This document shows positions 1-11,965 of a stretch of 64,000 nt of DNA, piece after piece. Under the pieces are notes generated by a model. That model did not search any database. It was not told the origin of the DNA and saw only the letters and a program-made list of their open reading frames with translations. The translations under genes were made by a program, and so were the position numbers. The stretch spans positions 127,221,292 to 127,285,291 of the forward strand of contig CM041084.1 in NCBI GenBank assembly GCA_023079485.1, given 5' to 3'. Every line of letters begins with the position of its first letter. Within the stretch, counting starts at the first letter, position 1. Origin of the DNA: Archilochus colubris (taxonomy: Eukaryota > Chordata > Aves > Apodiformes > Trochilidae).

Positions 1-2120
1 GTCACAGAGGCTGTCCCCAAAGACCCATTCACACCCACCTTGGTGAGGTGTTTTTCTGTCTTGAGAGTGACAGCAGGGGAAGAACTTCTGCCTTGCAGCC
101 CAAAACACACCAACTTGGGTCCATCCTGCTCATCAATGAGTGGAAGTGCTACTTTCTTTGACTGTAAATTGGGTACAGATTCCTAGCAATCCAAGCAGTT
201 TTCCAGTGCACCTGGAATTTTTTTACCCTTTTTTCCTCCCATCTTGCTGAAGTGTAAGCACTTTGGTGGATGCTGGGGAAGAGGGACCAGGTGCCTTCCC
301 CAGCTCCCATCCCTGCCCACCTTGGGAAGGGAACGGCCATGGCTGTGCCTGCTCTGCACCTCCATGGACCTGGAGGAAAGAAAGAGTTCCTGCTTTGTGA
401 AGAAGTAGTGCACTGCCCTGGCTTTGCCCCAGCATCTCCCAATCTTTAAATAGTCCTGTTTGTTTATTCTTTCTGGAGGTGAAGCACAGAAAATACAAAA
501 CCACGCCAGGCACTTCAAGTTAACTCTGATTGATAGTCTGTTGCAGGCAGTAAAAATCTCTTATCACCTCTGATAGACAGTGGATCAGGCAGACACTGAG
601 GCACTAAGAAAATCTAAAACTCCATATACATGTGGACACATTCATACATTATATACATCTGTGCATTGCTTTAAATTTTCATACTTATGTAGCATAATGA
701 TAAATTATAAAGTGGGACCGTTGCTCTGTTAGCTTTTGAAAAATAAAAATATGAAATACCTTCCCTAAAAATGGACAAGATTTCTTATATTACATGTTCT
801 TAAGGCATGACAACCATTGAAAGAGCTATTTAGTATGTTACATGGTTTAATAAAAATAACTTGTCTGGCAATGTCTGAAAGCTTTTGCAGCTGCAGGGGT
901 ACTTCTTGGAAATAAATTTCTGTTTACACAGGTGCAGCCATATTTAACAAAATTTTTATATGCAATGCAAACAGCTGCCTGTCTGTTTTCTTTGGCAGAG
1001 CTCTTTCCAACTGAAACAATTTGTATCAAACATATCTCTCTGTGATACCTATATAAACAATAGACAGAATTCCTGTGAAAGGAAAAGGTTTTCAATAATG
1101 TGTCTTTTAGATAAACTGGAAAGCAGAAGCAGCCTTATCAGAAAAACCTGGGCCTTTGTGAGATATTTTATGGTTGAGAAAACCTCAGGAATCCACCAGG
1201 GAAGTGCTAAGCACTCTAGGATAACTCAAGAGTTTTATCAAGTTAGAATCAAGCTGAAGGATTCTATGATCAGTAAAAGATACTTGGTATATTGGATATT
1301 TTCCTTAAGAGCAGTACCATAAGTACTGAGGTACACTACATTCTTCAAATTTTGTGGTATTTTTATATAGAATGAAGTATTTGCCAAAATATTTAGCTTT
1401 CAGTCAATTATCATTTTTTACTATACAAGAAATATTTTTTTAATTTTTTCTATTTTATGAAATCTTAGGTTATTCAGAAAAACATAATTTTCAGGAGACT
1501 TTGGAACCCTGCACTTTTCCAATTCTTTGCAAATACATGTGCTTTTTTAAAAGACTACCTTAATCTCTAGCTTGCTTTCTTTCATTTGAAATTAAGTAGA
1601 TGAAAATTAGATTTTAAGCTGCAGTGTGTAGTTTGGGTTTCATAGGCACCTTCCTTGTTCCCAACCAAAACAGCAAATAACAAGAAAAGATTTCTTTATT
1701 TGTCCTGATGTTCACAATTCCTTCCACTATTTGTGCACATAGACATTTTTTCTGTTGCTTTTGCAGCAAAAAATGTTAGCACTAATATTTGTTGCTATTG
1801 ATTCAAATTCTGTTCAAAAAGTTATTGCACACACAGAAAATACAGCTCTAACATTAAATACCAGTTCAATTATTGTAGCACTCATGAAAAATAATATTCT
1901 GCCTGCCATGGAAAAGCAAACTCTCCAACAACATCATCATCTTATGAATGCATTTCTTTCTTTCTTTCTTTTGCAACCTTGCTGTAGAGCATGTGAACCC
2001 ATGCACCTGGTGTAATTGATAGATCCTTTGACTTCATCAGAGAGTGAAGAGGAAAAAGTAGCAATGCTCCTGGGATACTTACTACAAGAGAAACCAAGTG
2101 TCTAAAGATTTTAATAAATT

Positions 2121-2150
2121 GGTAGAACTCCACTGACTTCCACAGAGATT
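2121..2150. repeat. Possible fragment of an ancient 'CACTGACTTC' interspersed relic
   Basis: The string CTCCACTGACTTCCACAGAG resembles the recurring core (close to TTGACTTCAATGG) also seen near 19.28, 47.05, 48.35 and 58.32 kb. The core is close to self-complementary, as in an old hairpin-forming non-autonomous element. I recall similar motifs being common in bird and other reptile genomes but cannot give the family a name. The fragment is very short, so chance is a real alternative. Confidence 0.3.
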
Positions 2151-5100
2151 CTTTGTGAGTTTTGTGCTGCGCTTGCATCTGTGTGGAGCTGATGCAGCTC
2201 CTGAGTGTTTGGATGACAAATCTGCCCTCAGCTTTTCTGCATGGCTGCAGTGCTGTGGAAAGCCCTTCCACAAAATGCAGCTTTGTATATCAGCATCGTG
2301 GGGGCTTTTCATATCCCCTACTAGGCAAGGTGCTGGAAGAGTATTTTTTGTGAAGTGGATTGTTTGTTCTTTCCCTAAGGATTTCCTTCCTCAATATAAA
2401 TACAGTCCAATAAATGACCTTCTCTGAAGCCTATTCTACTCATGATATATGTATCTCCACAAGGTGTGTTTACATATACATATTATATCCCTATATAGAA
2501 TGAGGCAATACATTACTGGAAGTTGGAATTATGGCCACAGAAGAAGGTTCTGTGGTTGTATGTCTTCTACACCTTCTGAGTTTGTTCTGGCCTTCTGCTT
2601 GAACTTCCAATTTGATCAGCTGAGAACCCAAAAGACACGCTAAAGTTGTGCTTCATGTATAAAGACAGCTTCATGTTTAAATGACTCCATTAGCTGCAAG
2701 AAGCAGTTAGAAAATGAAAATTCTTTGTGGGTATTTAGCTTCTCTTTCTCATCTGAGTAGCATTTAAAGCATTAACTATGGTGTGATTATTTGTTCCCAA
2801 GGTTAAGAGACTCGCTTTTATCATCAGGCAATCCTGCACATTTGCTAATTGTGTAAGCTTTGTGGTTTCGGTAGGAATAGATTTACTAAGTGAATGAGAA
2901 CTCCACATACCCCATAAGCTCTTAAATTTTCAGACTGAAAGATTGTGCTCCAGTGTTTTTAGTTGAACAGGACCTTAGGCTAAATTAGGAACACTACTCA
3001 CTGACAACCAAGAGTTGGAAAATCCAGTACATAAGTTTGCAATAGAAATCTTTTTCCTAATAAATGAACGGTTAGATTAAAAAGACTATTAAGTTCAAGT
3101 GAAATTAAAAGCATTAATAAAAATAAAAATAAGAAATGGAGAAAATTTCACCTTGATGGAGAAAGTTTATTTACAGATTAACTTGGGACCTGTGCTCAAG
3201 GCTGATGATCTCACCAGACATTACAACAGAAACAGACCTGGGGCTGGGGCAGCTAACCAAGAGTGTTGAAAATGGCACTCCTGTATTTCAAGAAGTACTA
3301 ATCAGTGGTTCTTAGCACTACTGGAGGCTTTTAAGCAAGTTTAACTGACTACTGGACCATGACACCTTTAATGTCCTTTAGTGTCCTAGAACAGGACACT
3401 AAAATTTGAATTGGAATGCTACAGAAGCTGAATCTTTAGTCTTGGATCTGACTATGAGGAAGAACAAACTGTGGAAGATGTACTTTAAAGGGATTGCCAA
3501 GTTCTTGTTTAAGACATGCAAAATCTCCAAGATAATCACATCTTTGACACAGAGATGTTTGATGAATACTACTGGGATCTTCCCCTTAAAAGGAATTCTA
3601 GGACAGCAACCATAAGAATAAAGAATAAGACTGACTACAGGTTTAGCAAGGCTGGGATACTATGCAGATACATTAACTCAGGCATTAATATTAAAAAGAT
3701 ACTAAAGACTGTCTTGATCCTATCAGGTAACTATGTTAAAGATGAATTTTAAAAACAGCTATGAAGCTTAACTGCATTCTTTGGTATAAACTGTATCTTG
3801 AGTTATGTCTCCAGAACAAAGACCTGTACTGCTCTATAGTGGGCAATGGATGAAGGGGCCTTATTCATTCCTTTATCATCAGCTTATAAATCACTCTTCC
3901 TCCCTTTCATGCTTTTCTCTTACTTCCTCTCCTTGAAGGTCCAACATTAATTTAGGTTCTACTGCTGTGTGACTGCCTCGAGAAACTTCAAGTATGTCTA
4001 CAAATTGGCACCTACACCAGACATTCCTGGTGGAGCAGCCAGGATGGTGCTCCTGTGCTTCCTTTACAAGGAGAGAGTTCATCCTACTCCTGTCTGATGC
4101 TGTCAGTACAGTGTCATTCATATACAAACATAGGCATGTGTTGTTTCCCAGAATGCATAAAGATGAAGTTAAGTCACTGGGAATTAATCCTTCTAAGATA
4201 ATGTGGCAAAGCTGTGGTGCAAATACATTACAGCATCATTCAGATTAATCAGGGACACAGTAAAATCCTGTTGTTTGTGATAGTGCTAGCTGAAAGAAAT
4301 TATCATACAGATACTAGGAAATAAAATGGGCCAAGGACTGTTTTCTAGCTTTCAAAGCAAGTGGCACATCTCATATCCATATCATTAAATTTAATTTTTT
4401 TTTTAAAAAATTTTCTTTCTATCCCCCAAACATAAAATAAAAGAGGTTTTTTTCCCTACACAGTCCCTTCTGGGAGCAATCCTAGTCCTGTTCAGTCTCC
4501 TTCAGCATACCTGCATGTTAGCTGCTGACTGGCACATGCTGAAACTGGAGAGTTTGTTAATAATATATAATGTGGACAGCTCTGGCCATAATTCTTCTAT
4601 GGCCAGGTTTTGACCATGGTCACCCTTCTTAGCTTCCTGGCACTCTGCTTTATCACCTCAAGGTCATTTTGAAGGCAATGAAATGTTTTAATTTATTTAA
4701 ACTAAGGAGTTAAATAAATCCCAGAACTGTTTCTGCTTTATAACAGAAGTGCCTAGGTTCCAGCAGACTCCAAAGGAGTTTTATGATTTTCAGAAAAATG
4801 TTATATCATTTCACAAAGTCAATTTAGAAGTAAAAATAAATTAATATTTTATAATTAAAATATTTCTTAAAAGAGTACAGACCAGGGATATATTGGGGTT
4901 TTATGTTTCTTTCTTAGATACCTCTCAAAGAATAGAGGCAAAAAAGTCTACCACCTTTATGTTAATAATTTCTGGATTTTTATTTTTAGGATGAGAATGA
5001 AGATTTCTATTTAGTACATGGCGACGTGTCTAGTTCACACTGGTGATTAAAAAGAGATCTATATCTTAGGACTTCAATCTGAATTCCTGCAAAACAAAAA

Positions 5101-5300
5101 ACATTTGATAGTGAGGATAAACAGTTTGCTAATCAATATGGTCTCATTGGTCAAGTGCTTCTCAGCTTTACAAAGCTCTTGAGAACTCTGCCACTTTTCA
5201 TTTCTGGAGGTTTTCAAAGCTGTTCTTTGGAGCACAGAATTCATTTGGCTTTGTAATCAGCAGGTGCTGTGATAAAAACATAATTTTAAGGTGCATTTGA

Positions 5301-5326
5301 CCATATTTTTTCCGTAAAAAATATGG
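5301..5326. repeat. Perfect 11-bp inverted repeat (hairpin)
   Basis: CCATATTTTTT (5301-5311) and AAAAAATATGG (5316-5326) are exact reverse complements separated by CCGT. The stem is A/T-rich. Nothing around it suggests a transposon end or a functional RNA. Confidence 0.85.
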
Positions 5327-5718
5327 AGTCAGATAGCTAGACAGCAGACACAAGTGTCTAAGCACTCCTGTCTATCGACTTCAGACCACATGCTGGTAAC
5401 TGCAGATATAAACATCTCTTAGCATCATCTTTTACTATGTAACCCAGGTTTCATGTTATTGCTTCCTCCGTCTGCCTGTGATCACCATACCACTTCATTG
5501 TTCTGGCCTTTTCTGTTTGAAACAGATGTTTAAAAACATTTGAATAAGATATTTTAGTTTGTAGACTTCTTGTCATCATCCTGCAAATTTACAACAGTCA
5601 GCAATGTAAACATGTACTTGACAAACTCCAGCAGCTTGTAGACTTCAGAGTTCATCCACTCATTTTAGTGAGGCAGATGTTTTATTTTAATACTGTTCAT
5701 ACTATAGATTAGGATTAT

Positions 5719-5790
5719 GTTTTTTTCTTTCTTTTTCTTTTTTTTCTACCCTTTTTCTTCTTCTTTTTTTTTTTTTTTTTTTTCTTTTTT
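5719..5790. repeat. Pyrimidine-rich low-complexity tract
   Basis: Mixed T/C run ending in about 20 consecutive T. It could be the reverse complement of a retroposed poly-A tail, but no recognisable retroposed body adjoins it on either side. Confidence 0.85.
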
Positions 5791-8753
5791 GAAAAGGGAA
5801 CAAACCTGACATGCTACTAATGTCATTTCACACTGTGGGCCAGATGGCGAAAAATGCAAAGGCTGCAACTCTGTTTATGTATGGGGAAAAAAGGAATTTT
5901 GTTCCTGAAAGACTTTCAGCTCAATCATTTGTTACTTTAAACTAAACACTAAATGATGAATAAAGTAGGACTATCTGAACTTCAAAAAGGTCCTTGAGAT
6001 TAAGTGCTTAACAATGTAATGCATCTGGAGGAAGAGTATTATATTATTCCAGCTTGCTGCATTGGAAAGATGTTGGGAATGTTTTCACTATAGTGACTGC
6101 CTAAGAGCAGGGTGCTTCAAGACAACATTTGACAGTCCTTTAGAAATTTCTGGAGATGTAAATCATATTTCCATCCCTTTTTTTTCATTATTATTAGCAA
6201 AAGACAGTGCTCGAGCAGAGGACTGGAATACTGTGCTGAAATAGTTTATTTTATCTGTAATATCAAAGCAACAAAATTATATATTTACCAAGAATTGTGT
6301 AAAATGTTTGCAAGGAAATTCTGTGTTATTGTAGGTAAATTCAATTTAAACTCTGAAATTTAGGAGAATATTTTCACTTCTTCTCCCCTCCCCAGCAGGT
6401 TTATGTTGATTTGGAGATTATCACAGAATTCATCTGGAGTTTGTGATTATACATGGCTTTTACAGAACGGTTGAGAAAACTATTCTTTGATTTATTTATT
6501 TGTAGAGCAAATGTTTCAGAAGAGATTATGGGGATCAAGCTATTTTGCCTTTCTTTCCCCCCAGTTCTTTCATACAATTGGAATATATCTTGGATGTTGT
6601 GTTACAGTTGCCTCATCCTGGTGTGTGGGTGGGCAGGGTGGTATTTTCCATGAAATACTATTACTCTTTAAGAATAGAAGTAGTCCTTATGCATCACTGG
6701 AGACCCAAGTTTCCTGGAGAATCCCTCAGACAGCAGTGGAAACAGAAGAGAAGCAAATCCCAGGTAGCAGTGCAGCAGCATCTTCAACTTTAAATCTTTG
6801 CATTTAGGGCAAAGTATTAAAGTTCTTGAGTTTTTACTTATATTTTATTAAAACAGTGGTGTGTGTTTGTTGATTTCTCTTTCTTTTTAACTGGGAATTT
6901 TGCTTCCCAAGATATCTCAAGTAATTTCCAAACCAATGTGAGAGTAAAGTGTGGACCAAGAGAGAGAAAATCTTTTGTTCCTCTGTTTCATGAGGTATTT
7001 TTCATGAGTTTCCCTATGATCATGTCACCATAGCCTCTGCATGACACCAGACTGTGTCTGGAGAAAGAAACTCCTATGCAGCTCTCCTCAAATGAGTTAT
7101 GTCAGATTTGTAGAGGCAGACATTAACTATGTAAAGAAGGGGAACAACCTTTTGAGATGAAAATTGTCTGGATGAACTCAAGAAAAACTAAAATAGAAGA
7201 GCATTGACCATCCTGAGACCTCACAAAATTGCTTCTTTCACTCTTGACTGAACACAATGATGATATATCACAGTATGCATGAGAATCTGCCCAGATTTGT
7301 TAGTGTATTAGGCCCTAGTTAAGATTCAAAGGCAAAGGTAGGATACACACAGGCTACATATTTCCCTGAAAAATTTGCTGGTGCTGTAAGTGCACATGAC
7401 TTTAGCCAGCATCAAAGTGATCAGGAATAAAAAGGAAATACATAAGAACTCCTAAAATAAGTACTCGGCCATATTTTTTACAGTTCTGCTGAGTACAAAG
7501 GAAGCTAGTATAAATGTTCAGCTAAGTCAGATACATAAATGCATTAAAAATGAAACAACATCAGGTGTGTGTCAACAAGATGAGGTTTCAATTTAGGATA
7601 TTATCAAATAATACAAACTGTGACTAATGCAGATGCAGTCCTAAAGGTCACAGTCATAATAATAAAACACTCCTATTACTTAAGAAAACTCAGTATCTAA
7701 GAGATCCAATGTAAAATTAGTTTTAATACGGCTTATATTTGTTTTTGTTGTTCAAAATACAACTTAATTTTTTAAACTATGATACAAGCCAGTAGTAGAT
7801 GAAGATTGAAAGCTCTAACTGAACTTCTTGAAATGCCTGAACTATTTGACTGTATCTGAATCTATCTCATCCCCACACATTTTTTGATTCTTGGCCAAAC
7901 CCAAATACTTACCATTTTAGATACAATTCCACTTTTTATGTAAGCAATTGACTTTACAAATTTTCTAGCATTCACACTGAAAGTTCTAAAGAATTATCAC
8001 AAAAGATTTCTGCCATTGCAAAATACCAAGCCCTTATACCAAGTCTAAACTTATTGTAATCTCCAAAATATATATAAACTTCAGTTTACACCCAAACAAG
8101 GTTCAAGTATGTGCTGAACTAGCAGTGGCTAAAGTTTTTGAAATTCTGAAATACATTTTTGAATAAATCCACTGTCAGTCTTCTTTTGGTCTTTTATATT
8201 GATTCTATCAAAAGTGAAAGGGAAGTGTTTTGATACATAGAGACTCCCTTACAGGAGCAATACTCTGCAGTGTGACTAGGAAAGTCTTATAAAATCTCTC
8301 TGAGTTACTTAATTAAAATATGATGGGCAGAAGGGATAATAAGTTGTTTCTCAAATTTTAATGAATTTTATCATTATAATGATGATTACCAAATGTCTGT
8401 ATTAGCAAAAGAACAGCAGTTCACAAACATCAATTTTGTGCTATTATTAACATGCAGAATGTGCCAGTTTTTATCAATATAGGAATCTGGTAATTATCAC
8501 TAAAACTATTCATTAAAATTAAGATGTAACTAAATAAGGAATAGGAATTTCACTTATTTCTTAACATCCAAAGAGAAGAAATTTCTACCTATTATCCTTT
8601 TCAGGCATCTGACACTGTGACAATAGAAAAGAAGGTTGTCATGGTATAATAGTCCCCAGCTGCTGGGTGAATGTGAGCCAAAACTGAGGCATTTATCAAA
8701 AATAAACACATGGGGAACCTGGGAAACATCGATCCTGGGACAGCATTCTTAAA

Positions 8754-9480
8754 TCACTGGTATTTCTGTTCCAGCAAGTGACTGATGGGTATGATACCAC
8801 TTGGTCTGGCAGGTGTCAGAATGGCATGACAGCCCCACTGCCCAGTTGAAGGGGAGCTTCTGTGGGGGCTTTGTGAGGTGTCACACGTTGTCACCCTTCT
8901 GTCACCCTCCACCTCACTCCCAGCCTCCAGGTGGTGGTCTCCACTGTTGTTTCTTATCCAATGAACAGAGCTGGTGAGGGGACACCAAGTACAGATTACC
9001 CGGTGGTAGAGGGGATAGGTGGGATGTATGTCTGCCTCCCACCCCTGCCCTGGAGACATCCATGGATGAGGGCTCAGTACAGACCCTGAGAGATCTGGGG
9101 AGTGACAGGGGGGTGAGCACCTCACCCCTGGTGTTGGTCCTTGGTCACCTCAAGCCTCACAGGCCCTTGGGAGATGGTGCATAGTGGGGCCAACACTCAG
9201 GAGCATGAGAGGCCTGAGGGGTGAGGCTGAGCTGCCAAAAAGCAACCCTAATTTCTCCATCATAGTTTTGGGAAAAATGGATGGGAGGGTGCAAAGTGGC
9301 CAGGAGAGAAGAAAGCAATCAGGGAGCAGTGGAGGCTTTGGAAGAAGCTGTTGCCACAGTGATCTTCTAGTGGAGCTGGAGTCATGTGGGAAAAAATCCT
9401 GAGGTTCTGTGGGGAAACAAACCCATAAAGCCAGGAAGGTTGTTAGTGTGCACCTCCGCAAATGCAGCCATCAGACCCCC
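8754..9480. other. GC-richer unique patch of unknown nature
   Basis: This stretch is visibly richer in G and C than its flanks and has open frames of 60 to 120 codons on both strands, which is expected from composition. It has few CpGs, so it is not a CpG island. The open peptides match no family I recognise. It could be an old degenerate repeat or pseudogene. Confidence 0.3.
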
Positions 9481-9658
9481 ATTTAGAGACTGTGAGCCAA
9501 ATGAGGTTTGATATGTTGTGGGGGGGTTTCTGGGAGGGTCTATTGTCATACTTAGCAAGACATTAGTACTAGCCAGCAAGCCTCATCTGCACTGGACAGT
9601 AAAGATTTTGAAGCAGACTCATCTTGCCAGACAGTGAGAGACAAGCTAGTAAGAAAGC

Positions 9659-9674
9659 TTTTTTTTTTTTTTTT
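9659..9674. repeat. T16 homopolymer
   Basis: Sixteen consecutive T. Read on the minus strand this is a poly-A tract following about 150 bp of unidentified sequence, so a minus-strand retroposed fragment is possible, but no parent gene is recognisable. Confidence 0.85.
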
Positions 9675-11455
9675 GAGGCAAATACCAGTTACCTCTGCTG
9701 CATAAAGAGCTTTCTGCTCTCCTGGCATTGTGTTATATACATCTTCAGCCTCACTCTCTGCCCCCTCCTGTGTAAAATTTACACAAGCATTGAAAGATTG
9801 TGGAATACCCAAGGAAATCATTTTTCAGTCGATTGAGTTCTTAATGGAAAAACCTCCCTGAATGCTATCTTACAAATTAGAAGATCCCCTGCTTTCTAAA
9901 TAGTTCAATTGAAATCAGCTTTTGTATTTATCCTTCAGGTCATTCAGGCTCAAATGTTGTTAGCTCTGAGTCAAAAAGTCAGATTTTTAAAGGGAAAATG
10001 TCAAGTCCTTTTAGGCTTCAGATGACCTTTTAAACCAGATTAGGGATTTGAAGCATTACACATGGATTTCTACATTTTATATCACAGTATTTAACAAATG
10101 ATCAAATACAACTCCCAAGAATACTATTTTTACAAGCTTGACATTTCAGGCCTTAAAGGATGTTGCTGGTCTTCCTTTTACATAAAATTACCCTGGAGAA
10201 ATTCAACTTGTTTTCTGCTCTTCCATTTTTCTTTCATAAGAGGAGAAGTTCTGTGCTATTTCATGCTATTGTTCTCTCTCTGGCATTGCAAGCAAGCAAA
10301 ATATCATTATGAAATCCTTGAGATATGCTCAGAGTGATTGCTACAATAAATTCACTCAGTGGGTGTCACATATGGTTAGAGTACAACACAGACAATTATA
10401 GATGCCAAAAGGGCCCTAGGAATAGATCTGACCTCACTTTTGTGCCTGGACTGTCAGATAATGCCACTAAAACTGCACTAAATCTTCCTCAGAGGAGATA
10501 AATAGAAACCCTGATTTGGTTCCAAGAGCTTCCCTGGCAGGTAAGACAAAGAAACTGGATGGCAGAGTGGGGTGATGGATGTGTGAGAGGACACTCATGA
10601 CCTGAAGAAGCAATCTTGGTCCTGCATCAAGAGCTTGCAGGCACAGCAGGAACATGAGGAGGAGTCTCACTCTCAGCTACTGTGGTCTGTAAGAAAAGAG
10701 TCTTATGCCCCTTGAGATGAACAGCCATGGTCATCTGATACTGCCAGGTGATGTTACTCATGTAGAAGATAAAGACAAAGTAAATTTCCTTCCCTGTGGG
10801 TTCTCAAGGAAGAGAGATCCTAATTCAGAGGTAACTCACTGGAAGGCTCAGTGCCTTGTTGGTGGTTCAGCCCTTCTCCTGCCTCGTAAGATTGGCTTGT
10901 TACTGCTAATCATTATGCTGGAGTTTGTAGCTGGGCCATTTATCTGATCATGGCTGGAGGGAGATCAGCAACTGGTTTCACATGGATCAAGCAGACATCA
11001 GAAAGTAATGGGGTTCAGGTTTAAAAGACTCTGACTTAAACCACCAGACAGAATCACCAGTGCCTTCTACATCTGTATGGAAGAGAGTCTGTCATATGGG
11101 CACATGGTTTTTTCATACCAAACTAAGACCTGCAGATACCCTGACAAATTTTCCTGGTAACTACAAAATCTTATCTTAAGAGTGTTATTACAGAATGTAG
11201 AGACCATCTCAAAGCTTTACATATAGTTCCATTTTTGTTAAAGGATTTTGCCCAGTGACTTGACTCCAGCACAGTCAAACACAACACAACATTCTGCTTT
11301 ACATTGCAGTCCAAAGGGGTGGAAGCACCAGAGTTTGTTACTAGTCAAGCGTCTTTCATCCTTTGAATGAAAAAAATGAGATAAAAACGTGTAAATTCTG
11401 AGAAAAAGAGATGAGACTGCTTTCAAGTTGCAGCTTTGTGTTGGTAGCATTTATT

Positions 11456-11460
11456 GCAAG
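11456..11460. other. Target-site duplication, left copy (GCAAG)
   Basis: GCAAG directly precedes the TGTAGTGG end of the palindromic element and is repeated directly after its CCACTACA end. Five bases is a usual duplication length for retroviral integrase. Confidence 0.85.
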
Positions 11461-11678
11461 TGTAGTGGAACAAAGCAATCAGACACCTCTGATTACCGAG
11501 AAGTGGGTGTGAGCCGGTATCAAATCCACCTGTGCCAATTAGGGCAGGCCCCCTATTGAGCATGTGCAAGACCAGGGGGCCAATAAAAGGTGAAACTCTC
11601 AGCCACAGACTAGCTCACTCTCAAGCACTGTATTACCTTCATTGCGCCACTAGCGCTCATCACCTCCAAGGTGAGGCT
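11461..11678 (+). repeat. Left arm: LTR-like sequence in sense orientation
   Basis: It starts TGTAGTGG, as a retroviral U3 does. The block CCAATAAAAGG lies about 120 bases in, and a CA dinucleotide at 11667-11668 could be the LTR 3' end, giving a 208-bp LTR. The last bases, GTGAGGCT, already belong to the stem that closes the tRNA-like core. Compared with the 323-bp solo LTR near 54 kb, the first about 135 bases align and the remainder differs and is shorter, so this is a related but distinct LTR family. Confidence 0.75.
11580..11590 (+). promoter_or_regulatory. CCAATAAAAGG block of the left LTR arm
   Basis: It contains an AATAAA hexamer and a TATA-like AATAAAAGG in one string, and is shared with the right arm and with the solo LTR near 54 kb. 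Conservation between otherwise diverged LTRs suggests it is the core promoter or the polyadenylation signal. Sequence alone does not separate these. Transcription from here would run inward to the tRNA-like core. Confidence 0.4.
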
Positions 11679-11754
11679 TTAACGGCACAGCTGGTTAAGA
11701 CCCAGTACTGCAATGCCGAAAGCCCCAGGTTTGAGACTCCACAGAGAGCCTCAC
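11671..11754 (+). pseudogene. tRNA-derived core of the palindrome
   Basis: An A-box match, CGGCACAGCTGG, lies at 11683-11694 (11 of 12 positions of TRGCNNAGYNGG). A B-box match, GGTTTGAGACT, lies at 11728-11738 (9 of 11 of GGTTCGANNCC). Their starts are 45 bases apart, as in a class I tRNA. CTGCAAT at 11709-11715 has the form of an anticodon loop and would give anticodon GCA. The ends close in a 10-bp stem, GTGAGGCTTT with AGAGCCTCAC, with one G-T pair. That stem is longer than the canonical seven, two to five extra bases sit at the stem junctions, and the D, anticodon and T stems pair poorly. I infer a tRNA-derived relic rather than a working tRNA. The CC after AGCCTCA at 11754-11756 may be the remnant of a CCA tail abutting the LTR end. 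Confidence 0.6.
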
Positions 11755-11965
11755 CCTGGAGGTGATGAGCGCTAGTGGCGCAATGAAGGTAATACAGTGC
11801 TTGAGAGTGAGCTAGTCTGTGGCTGTGAGTTTCACCTTTTATTGGCCCCCTGGTCTTGCACATGCTCAATAGGGGGCCTGCCCTAATTGGGCACAGGTGG
11901 ATTTGATACCGGCTCACACCCACTTCTCGATAATCAGAGGTGTCTGATTGCTTTGTTCCACTACA
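11747..11965 (-). repeat. Right arm: LTR-like sequence in antisense orientation
   Basis: Reverse complement of the left arm with three substitutions and one extra base. It ends CCACTACA immediately before the second GCAAG. On the + strand it follows the tRNA-like core exactly as minus-strand retroviral cDNA follows its tRNA primer. Confidence 0.75.
11835..11845 (-). promoter_or_regulatory. CCAATAAAAGG block of the right LTR arm
   Basis: Minus-strand copy of the block in the left arm, pointing inward. If both are promoters, the element would have convergent transcription through its core. Confidence 0.4.

Larger units (their letters stand above)
1..11455. other. Unique non-coding DNA, no gene recognised
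   Basis: AT-rich sequence with frequent stops in all frames. The open frames here are short, overlap on both strands and resemble no protein family I know. It contains a pyrimidine-rich tract, a perfect A/T-rich hairpin, a GC-richer patch and a fragment of the TTGACTTCAATGG-type relic near 2127, all listed separately. No CR1, LTR, tRNA or snRNA signature was seen. Confidence 0.6.
11461..11965. mobile_element. Palindromic LTR-tRNA-LTR element (inverted LTR pair around a tRNA-derived core)
   Basis: A 505-bp insertion with inverted arms 11461-11678 and 11747-11965 around a 68-base centre. By hand alignment the arms differ at four places: three substitutions and one single-base indel near 11536. 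The ends read TGTAGTGGAA and its complement, so both termini are the same LTR start. GCAAG flanks both sides, showing insertion as one unit. The outer part of each arm is related to the solo LTR at 53736-54058: 54 of the first 76 positions match, and both share the block CCAATAAAAGG. The centre carries Pol III A-box and B-box matches at tRNA spacing. Ordinary LTR retrotransposons have direct, not inverted, LTRs, and no gag or pol sequence is present. Few arm differences suggest a fairly recent insertion, although palindromes can also be homogenised by gene conversion. A foldback DNA transposon is the main alternative; the TG...CA ends, 5-bp duplication and LTR kinship argue against it. Confidence 0.8.

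Noticed and set aside
11461..11965. Reading the palindrome as a classic DNA-transposon foldback or MITE.
   Set aside because: The TG...CA ends, the 5-bp duplication and kinship of the arms with a non-palindromic solo LTR fit an LTR origin better; kept only as an alternative.
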